A stretch of 64,000 nt of DNA from contig OW121856.1 in the NCBI GenBank assembly GCA_933228895.1, forward strand, positions 108,847,027 through 108,911,026, written 5' to 3'. Position 1 is the first letter of the stretch. Each line of letters begins with the position of its first letter. The notes under the pieces are model-generated. The model made no database searches, was not told the DNA's origin, and was given only the letters and a program-made list of their open reading frames with translations. This stretch comes from Platycnemis pennipes (lineage: Eukaryota; Arthropoda; Insecta; Odonata; Platycnemididae). Position numbers and translations under genes: made by a program. Below, piece by piece: positions 57,243 to 64,000 of this stretch.

Positions 57243-57846
57243 TGTACGAGAAATCAGCTACTTTTCCCTAGTTAGATCTCATTTGGAATATGCTGCCAGT
57301 GTATGGGATCCCTACGAAATCAGTATAAATAACGAACTTGAACGTGTGCAGCGAAGATCGGCAAGATTTGTAAAGGGACGGTACGATAACCTTATTGGCG
57401 TAACCAGTCTATTAAATGAATTAAAATGGGAATCATTGTCAGATCGCAGGTTGAAATTTAGACTTAATCTCTTACACAAATTCCAAGACTATACTAAAAT
57501 ATGTATAAAAAAAGACTATATTAAAAATATTTTGCGAACCCCACTTACTATGGTAGACTGGACCATAATCATAAAATTAGAGAAATTGATTGCCGAACTG
57601 ACAGATTCAAAATGTCCTTTTTTCCTCGTACAATTAGGGATATGAATAACGGTAAATATATCCAATACGAGTGTAGCAATGGATAACATTGGTAGCTGCA
57701 TGTTGGTATAAGGACTTGAAGCTAACCCAACTAACAGCATGTTTTTGCATGTATGCTTTGCTATTTTTATATTTTTTCTAAATAGTGAAGTTTAGAACAA
57801 TATATAAATACTATGCTTTTTTTATGCATGATGTGTAGTGCATGTG
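57243..57846 (+). mobile_element. LINE-A copy, insertion subfamily, 3' end lost
   Basis: Coding from VREISYFSLVRSHLEYAASV; carries the same replaced YTKICIKKDYIKNIL segment as 42812-43394 and the same frame break. The 3' UTR stops at GATGTGTAGTGCATGT, so the stem-loop and tail are missing, unlike most copies. Confidence 0.87.
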
Positions 57847-57874
57847 AAAACGAACAGTGACTCACACAATTACT

Positions 57875-58245
57875 CACTCACTCAGGTTTTGATACAAAAT
57901 ACAGTCACCTTCGTGAGTTCAATCACGAACGCACGCAGGGTTTACGTGGATCTCTCCAACTCCAGTGACCCGGCCGGCATACACGCAAGAAAAAATAATA
58001 AAAGTGGGGGATAGTAAATAACTGAAGTAAATAAATACAATTGATAATAACTTTCAAGGACTCATTCACGTGGGTTTGCATACGATACACAGTAACCTTC
58101 GTGATTCTCATTCATGTATACTTGCAGGGTTCAGGGACTTTTCCTCAATCATGTACTCGGGTTTGTACATTCACAGAGTACAGTCACCCTCGTGAATCAC
58201 ATTCACACACACACACAATCAGGGTTTACGAAGGATCTCCTTCCT
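57875..58245 (+). repeat. Degenerate tandem repeat of unknown kind
   Basis: Three units share CGGGTTTG-like, ACAGTCACCTTCGTGA-like and GCAGGGTTTACGTGGATCTC-like blocks, with ACAGTNACC at 57901, 58089 and 58181. The first and second are separated by about 95 bp of non-matching DNA. A (CA)n run lies in the third unit near 58205-58218. Confidence 0.65.
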
Positions 58246-59346
58246 GCTTGGCGGGCGAAATACCCGGTTTCTGTTTTTGACGTTGAGCACCCTTCCCCAA
58301 TCCTTACTCCTTTCCCTGTGAGTGTGACGGGTCACTGCCTGGCGGTTGTTTGTAACGTGTGAGTGAGTGTGCGAATGCATCATTTACTGCCACTTAAGTT
58401 TCTCCGTTTGTTCGTGTGATTTTGTGCGTGTGATTGAGAGCTCCCTTACTTTGTATTTACTCCTTCCTTCCCCCCCTCCCCTTATTCCTTTGCCCCCTTA
58501 TCATTACGGCTCTGTGAATACTAATCTTCATTTGTTATATCGCCGGAATTTTCGAACGACAACATGTGACATTAAAAATGTCGGATAGGGATCGATTCCT
58601 GGAATCGACTTCTCGAGATACTGCAACGCAAGGCGATAGGCTAATCTGTTCGAGAGATCAAGTCGGACACGTTCGGCGCTAATGCCATCGTAATCCGGCA
58701 ACAAGCCCCGTGAAGCCCTCTATCGGCGGGGACCTGTGCGCGATTGCTACGGCGGCGTGGAACTTGTTGCTCAGAGTCTGCGGCAACAGTCCCCCCCTGC
58801 ATATGAGCGGCATGGAACGTTACGCATCCGAGAGAAGCTCATGCTTGAAAATGCAGAAGTACAGAATGCCACTACCATACGCAATTAATTCACGAATGAG
58901 ATGACACAGAGCAGGAATAGAGCTTCTATGGAGAGGACTAAGAGATTGTTTCTGACGCAAAAATGGAATCCAATAAGATTCAAATCAATCTTCGCCAATA
59001 TTTACGAAGTTCGTGATAAATATTGGCAGCATTTAAATTTAACCCAATTGCACCAGCTTAGTCGTTGGCATGACATTATATATGACGCAAAGCGAAGGAT
59101 AAAAAATAAGTTCGTTAAGAATGAAATCCGTATATTCTGGCGATATTGCGTGGTATTCGAACATATCAGAAAGAAGACAAAATTTTCCAAATTTTGTCTT
59201 CTTTCTGACATTATCGTTAGTTATACCCTATGATGATGAAATGGAATGATTTTATAATGGACAAATATTTGTTTCTGGAATGTAACTAACCCTATTAATA
59301 ATACATCACTAATGACAAAATACATTCCTAAATGATAAAATGCCTT
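58246..59346. other. No gene recognised
   Basis: The 110-codon frame at 58901-59233 is Lys/Arg-rich with no known domain and ends in a DNA palindrome (59166-59208). Confidence 0.35.
59166..59208. repeat. Perfect 20-bp inverted repeat, 3-nt loop
   Basis: TCAGAAAGAAGACAAAATTT (59166-59185), TCC, then the exact reverse complement (59189-59208). Confidence 0.95.
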
Positions 59347-59627
59347 TAAATGATGGCCTCAAAGCAATCAATTACTGGTGCTCTACAAGGCAGTTGGAAT
59401 AAAATTTGAAAAAATGTGTAGTAATGAATATTGGAAAAAGAATACTTCTCCTAACACTAACTACATTAAGAATAGCAAATTAAAAACTTGAAATGTTTTA
59501 AATATCTTGGGATAAGACAAACATATTATCTTTTTAGGGGTAAACACATTGGTCAACTTCATCGTAGACTGGGGTTTATCGACAGAGTAGGTACTCCGCA
59601 AATGTGACGGTCATGTACGAGAAATTA
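59347..59627 (+). mobile_element. Old LINE-A fragment
   Basis: GATGGCCTCAAAGCAATCAA aligns to the DLQAIENWC codons and runs through FKYLGIRQTYYLF-type sequence to CGGTCATGTACGAGAAATTAG. Many substitutions and indels, so older than the other copies. An AT microsatellite takes over where it ends. Confidence 0.65.
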
Positions 59628-59631
59628 GTAT

Positions 59632-59671
<40 letters not shown>
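59632..59671. repeat. (TA)n microsatellite
   Basis: About 40 bp of near-perfect TA dinucleotides, directly next to the foldback element. Confidence 0.9.
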
Positions 59672-59673
<2 letters not shown>

Positions 59674-59674
59674 G

Positions 59675-60005
59675 CGTTACCTAACACTTCAATTAGATGC
59701 AGCGCGCCTAATAAATTTATTGTTGTACAATAAGAGGTAAAGTTATTGCACTCTTTCTGGAAGGAGAGCTTTTTCTTCTTTATCTCCCAAGGATTAAAGA
59801 TACAGAAATGGAATTCTGCAAAAGGGGGCCCAGAAAAGGCAATATAATTCATGAAGAATTACGGAACTCCATTTCTGAATGATTAGTCTTTGGGAGATAA
59901 AGAAGTAAAAGATCCACTTCCAGAAAGAGTACAATAACTTTACCTCTTATTGTATAACAAAACATTTATTACGCGTGCTACATCTAACTGAAGCGTTAGG
60001 TGACG
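59675..60005. mobile_element. 331-bp foldback element, long imperfect arms
   Basis: The left arm (59675 to about 59820) starts CGTTACCTAACACTTCAATT and is inverted as the right arm (about 59863-60005, reading CGTCACCTAACGCTTCAGTT on the other strand). Shared internal blocks include ACAATAAGAGGTAAAGTTAT, ACTCTTTCTGGAAG, CTTCTTTATCTCCCAA and CAGAAATGGA. The arms differ at roughly one base in eight, and about 40 bp separate them. No coding. No target duplication found, partly because the left flank is microsatellite. Confidence 0.88.
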
Positions 60006-60496
60006 ATTCAGAAAATGCCGAATGAAATTCATCTCAAAATATATAAAAGTGTCATGCGAGTCAAAAGTCAATAGCCTTGGGATAGAGAGCGATAAAGTAT
60101 CAATAAATAGGGTTTCCAGTTGCTTGGCAACGGGAGATGAGACGTCAAGAGCAGAAATTTGACGGCCAACTCAAGAGAAAGATTTCTCTCTCGCTTTATA
60201 CACAATTTACGTTCCGTCGACTCTGCTGTCCGACCTGCTTTTTTATGATAATGCATATGCACTTTTATTGGAATTGGGTTCGAGAATAAGGTCGGTTGAC
60301 GGTGGCCGGAAAACAAAAAGGCATCGTGACTGGGACACTGAAATACGACGCCTTAATGCAGGCCATAAGCGTGCACATGATCATGAAAATAATTAATCTA
60401 AAATTTCTCGTGTCCTAAACATGGATATTAAAGGGGACAAGCAGTTAGTTGAAAGGGCACCAATAGGCACCGGCTTAGAAGAAACCGGTACGGAAC
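60006..60496. other. No gene recognised
   Basis: Only short open frames. Confidence 0.3.
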
Positions 60497-60501
60497 CAGC
60501 G
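60497..60501. repeat. 5-bp target-site duplication, left copy
   Basis: CAGCG, repeated at 61170-61174. Confidence 0.8.
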
Positions 60502-61169
60502 CACAGTGGGGTCAAATCGCAGTTCGCCGGACCAGAGTCCAAAACTGCTTTTTACGAGATAACGTCTTGAAACTTGGCACATGTTTCAATACGTTTGAAC
60601 TTTAATCCAGTGAAGATCAACATCCGGCAACATCCGCGCGATTGAAAAACCGAGTATATTATTCTTGGCGTCGCAAACTTTTTCACATATTTTTACGTAA
60701 TAACCTAGAAATATCTTTAATTTTTACTCTGATGAAGTATCATAGAGACCATTTTCCGAATAAGGATTACATTGTCTACTTTATGTAAACTTTTGTCTAA
60801 AAAAACGGTACGCATTTTGTGACGTAATAGCACTCAAATATAAGCTAAAATGTCTGAAACTCATGCATGGTGTAGGCAAAGTACCCTCTTCACAATTGGT
60901 TATGTTTTTTATTTCATAAAAATCCTTAAATTACTCCTATATCTGCTCAACTTTTAAGATTTTCGAAAAAAATGAGAGCGGGTGCTTTTTTTCGAAATTT
61001 GGTCGTGTTTGAGCCTCTGTATCTAAGTAACTGGTAATACATATGAAAAATGACTTGCCATTCCATAATCACCAATCATTTGTGTGTACATGTTCCAAGT
61101 TTTAAGACGTTATCTCATAAAAAGCAGTTTTGGACTTTTGTGCGGAAATTGCGATTTGGTCGCACTGTG
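60502..61169. mobile_element. Transib-like non-autonomous DNA transposon, 668 bp
   Basis: Both ends are CACAGTG reading inward, and about 82 bp of inverted terminal sequence match (60502-60583 with 61088-61169), including the identical GTCCAAAACTGCTTTTTA and GAGATAACGTCTT blocks. The flanking 5-bp CAGCG duplication and CACWRTG-type ends are the Transib superfamily signature; Transib is the source of the RAG V(D)J recombinase, and CACAGTG is the consensus RSS heptamer. The interior has no open frame of note, so it would need a transposase in trans. Chapaev or other superfamilies cannot be fully excluded. Confidence 0.82.
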
Positions 61170-61174
61170 CAGCG

Positions 61175-61494
61175 TTTCCCATGGAGTAAGCCAAAACCAC
61201 ATAATACACATGATACACTATGAGCACCACGTTTATTCACTGACGTCTTATCGAATGAAAATTGACATTCTCAGAGTGGGGAAGCTAAGGTGAAGGCTAG
61301 AAAAGCAATTGCTTCCACTGCCGAGGGCACAGTTTCCAACCGCGACAGCGGCAGAGTTTTCATTAGGAAACTGGCCACTTATTGAGTGTTGTGTGAACAA
61401 CACCGCGTTGGATGGGACATTAGATTGTGGAAAACTGTGGTGAAGGTGGTGAAAATTGTGGTGAAATGGCTGGACTAGTAAACCGTCGAAACCG
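61175..61494. other. No gene recognised
   Basis: Right flank of the Transib-like element; nothing further seen. Confidence 0.3.
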
Positions 61495-62070
61495 TGAAAA
61501 GGGCGTTAGGTAAATGCGATGAGAAAGTAAGAGAGAAATGCCATTCCTCTTTCGTCAGGCTTCTCTTAGAATAGGTACGCCTACGCTAGTTTGTGGGATC
61601 CCTATGAGGCAGGTTTAGTCATGGAATTCGATTGGATGCAAAGAATATCGGTAAGGTTCATGAAAGGTCATTTTCGTAAAGTGTTAGTGTCACCATTTTA
61701 TTAAAAAAACTCGGATGAGAATTTGTGGAAAAGGGATAATTATTAGAGCTTTGGTTAAAATTTAGACTGAATATTTAAAGAAAATTTGAAGCCGATTTTC
61801 TAACCGGTGACGTCAGAACTATGTTGAAAACACTCGCGTATCACGCAATATTTGACCATAAAATCAACATTAGGAGATTGATTGCCTCACAGATGGATTC
61901 AGAATGACTTTCTTCCCACAAAAAAGCAGATCATAGCAGTAGTATCAAGAATGATGAACGATGTACATATATATGATGGCTATAGGGATGGGAAATGCGA
62001 CTAATGTGCAGAAGTGCATGATCATTGTTCCACCAACCCGCATTAACTACATGTTTGCATACATGAGTGT
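61495..62070 (+). mobile_element. Diverged LINE related to LINE-A/LINE-B
   Basis: The order of blocks is preserved: VKRALGKCDEKVREKCHSS, FVGSL/WDPYEAGLVMEFDW, MQRISVRFMKGHF, LLKFRLNI, RKFEADFLTGDVRTMLKTL and a damaged RMTFFPQ end. Substitutions and frameshifts are many, so this is an older third family or a very old copy. Its 3' end is not recognisable. Confidence 0.7.
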
Positions 62071-62351
62071 AAGTAATTGCATGACAGCAAATACCTTGCC
62101 GAATTATCAAAAATAGATCATTCCTTAGATTCTAATGACTTGGTTGCTGCTGGTTGGTTCATGAATGTCTAAAAATATTTCATTATTAAGTTTAATCATA
62201 CTGAATCAGGAAGATGAAGTTGATGTACTGCATGATTCACACATCATAGAGGCGGCTAGCAGAGTATTCTGGCCTGGCGGTCAGTTGCTTCTCACACATG
62301 CGTACTATTCGAATGCCGCGGCCACTCCGAAGTTTCAGCGTCGAACGCACC
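62071..62351. other. No gene recognised
   Basis: Nothing seen. Confidence 0.3.
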
Positions 62352-62433
62352 TAGGTAGTGCATGTTAGGTGATCTTCACACCATGCCACACACCCTCGCG
62401 GTGGCTCGCAGGGTATTACTTAAAAGTAGATGT
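62352..62433 (+). mobile_element. LINE-B tail-only copy
   Basis: TAGGTAGTGCATGTTAGGTG..., stem-loop CACC-CTCGC-GGTG with GCTCGCAGGG, tail TATTACTTAAAAGTAGATG. Confidence 0.75.
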
Positions 62434-63443
62434 AATCTGCATTGTAACAATACGATTCTTAGACCAATCGGCGACTCGTAAACGCAAAGAACGAGGACTA
62501 AAGACGCTCATGCCGATGCAGGGAACGAAGCAGCTTCCACGCCGTCGGCCAACTAATCTATTCAAATGCACATTGAACACGGTCAGAGAGTACTTGCATT
62601 GGAGGAAAGGACAGTGAGCGAACGATTTCATAAAACTGAACCATTTCGCGTTCTTTGCTGGGAGTGTACGCCGGACTCGTCAGCAGAGAAGTCACGTGAA
62701 AGGAGCTCATGAAAAACCAATCGGCGATTGCAAGATCGTGCATAAAATCAGTCAGCTCTTATATTTACGAAGTACAGAGTTTTTACAAAAAGCCTCGTCC
62801 TAACGGAAAATTAGAGAGGGGAGTTACATCTATCAGTCCCGGTAGAGGAATCGAGTGAATGGAAAAAAATTCAGATAGCTTCTTCTTCTAATATAAGGTT
62901 CTAAGGTAAAAAATAATGAATCCAACGCGATAAATATATCCTTCGTACAAGAACGCACTCAAGATACAATAGTTCTGCATTCACTTCCTCATTCATTTGG
63001 AGGAAATTGTGGAAGTAGGAAAAGAGAAGCCACAGCATTACGATTACCCTTGCGTGCGAAGTTGACAGAGACAACTAGTTCAGCGCAATTGCGGAATTAG
63101 CGCGCCACAGCGCTCGTAATCGTGGACGAGTTGAATTAATTTGTCCTCGCGCATCACACTGAGTGGATTAAAAGATCGGAATCCTTCGGATGCTGTACAA
63201 GTCCTTATCGGTAATATGTATATTCACCAAAATTACTCCTTCGTCGATTTAACTACAAGAAACAGGATAAAGTTATTTTTCAATGATAGGAAAAACAAAT
63301 TAATTGGCATATGGGAAACAAAATAACCTTGGGCGATTAGGCGATATATAAATGCTCCTCGTCTGATCCTTTATCGAGTAAAATTTTAAAATTAGTCATT
63401 CGTGGAATTTTTGGCCTTACCATTCTCTACAGAATACTCCATT
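62434..63443. other. No gene recognised
   Basis: About 1 kb with short frames only. Confidence 0.35.
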
Positions 63444-64000
63444 ATATTTAGGTGTAACAATCACTAAGGATTTATCGTGGGGAAGACACATTCAGGAAAT
63501 ATGCGGCCGACCGGAGAGAAAGCTAGGATTTATAAAAAGAATACTTGGGAAATGTGATGAGAAGACTAAAGAGCGATGTTACTTTTCACTAATTAGGACC
63601 CACCTTGAGTATGCAGCCAGTGTATGAGATCCAAATGAATTAGGTTTGATGAGAGAACTAGACAGTGTGCAGCGTAGAGCAGCTAGGTTCGTCAAAAGGT
63701 GTTACGATAGGTTGAGTGGTGTATCAGAATTAATACAAGAATTAGGGTGGGAATCATTATCAGAGCGTAGATTAAAGTTCAGATTAAATCTATTGGAGAA
63801 ATTTCAATCGGATAGCTTTACTGAAGATGTTAGGCACATATTGAAAACACCAGCGTATTATGCTAGATTCGACCAGCCAAATAAAATTAGAGAGATAGAT
63901 TGTGGTACAGATAGATTCAAAATGGCATTTTTCCCCCGTACTATAAGAGAACAGAATAGGCAGCATAGCAAAGGGATAGGTAGGGGAAATATTTTAGAGT
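63444..64000 (+). mobile_element. LINE-B copy running off the window
   Basis: Starts at YLGVTITKDLSWGRHIQEIC. The coding frame is kept except for TGA at 63625-63627, replacing the Trp of SVWDPNEL. It continues through RRAARFVKRCYDR and LGWESLSERRLKFRLNLLEK to MAFFPRTIREQNRQ and is cut at the window edge before its 3' UTR. Confidence 0.9.

Noticed and set aside
58901..59233. 110-codon Lys/Arg-rich frame as a host gene
   Set aside because: No recognised domain, AT-rich composition, and its last part is generated by a DNA palindrome.

Overview
This is eukaryotic, almost certainly arthropod (probably insect) genomic DNA, AT-rich outside scattered GC-rich islands. I recognise no intact host gene, rRNA or functional tRNA. 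Everything I can identify is transposable-element sequence in many states of decay, so this is a repeat-dense intergenic or intronic block. The species cannot be named from the sequence alone.

The dominant residents are two related non-LTR retrotransposon (LINE) families, here LINE-A and LINE-B. Both carry a reverse transcriptase of the CR1/L2/Jockey type. Nearly all copies are 5'-truncated, keeping only the C-terminal part of the polymerase ORF plus the 3' UTR. Both families end in the same compact 3' stem-loop (CCCTGC...GCAGGG with an inner CACC/GGTG stem) followed by GTAGAT-type short repeats. LINE-A copies lie near 5.1, 7.7, 9.1, 12.1(-), 13.4, 18.2, 26.3, 29.3(-), 29.5(-), 30.9(-), 31.8, 32.9, 39.4, 42.8, 45.1, 48.4, 48.9, 54.5, 57.2 and 59.3 kb. 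LINE-B copies lie near 10.1, 13.7, 15.6, 19.8(-), 24.5, 34.7 and 63.4 kb, with several tail-only remnants. The longest is LINE-B at 13.7-15.6 kb, with RT through C-terminus broken by one stop codon, inserted in a LINE-A copy. A third LINE type (RTE-like, ATG-rich 3' tail) occurs at 6.3, 9.6(-), 16.7, 51.7(-) and 56.1(-) kb, and a diverged LINE lies at 61.5 kb.

DNA transposons are the most interesting part. (i) 20540-23948: a 3.4-kb element with 31-bp inverted termini starting TAGAGG and an 8-bp target duplication, hence hAT-like and non-autonomous. (ii) 40819-41784: 966 bp, termini TAGGGTGGAGTGAAA, 8-bp target duplication, containing the C-terminus of a transposon-associated protein. (iii) 35605-38409: a 2.8-kb element whose inverted arms are each over 600 bp, with broken coding remnants in its centre. 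(iv) 60502-61169: 668 bp, termini CACAGTG, 5-bp target duplication, about 82-bp inverted termini, all Transib-like and resembling the V(D)J recombination heptamer. (v) Foldback elements and near-perfect hairpins at 27080, 52652, 55838, 59166 and 59675.

tRNA-derived SINEs or fragments occur at 2.6, 4.8, 11.9(-), 18.0, 31.4(-) and 52.2 kb; the 4.8 and 52.2 kb copies belong to one family. Two GC-rich islands (about 12.8-13.1 and 46.2-46.5 kb) carry promoter-like motifs but no gene I can name. The elements form a layered record of insertions rather than a pathway: SINEs and truncated LINE tails presumably depended on full-length LINEs elsewhere, and the non-autonomous DNA elements on transposases elsewhere in the genome.
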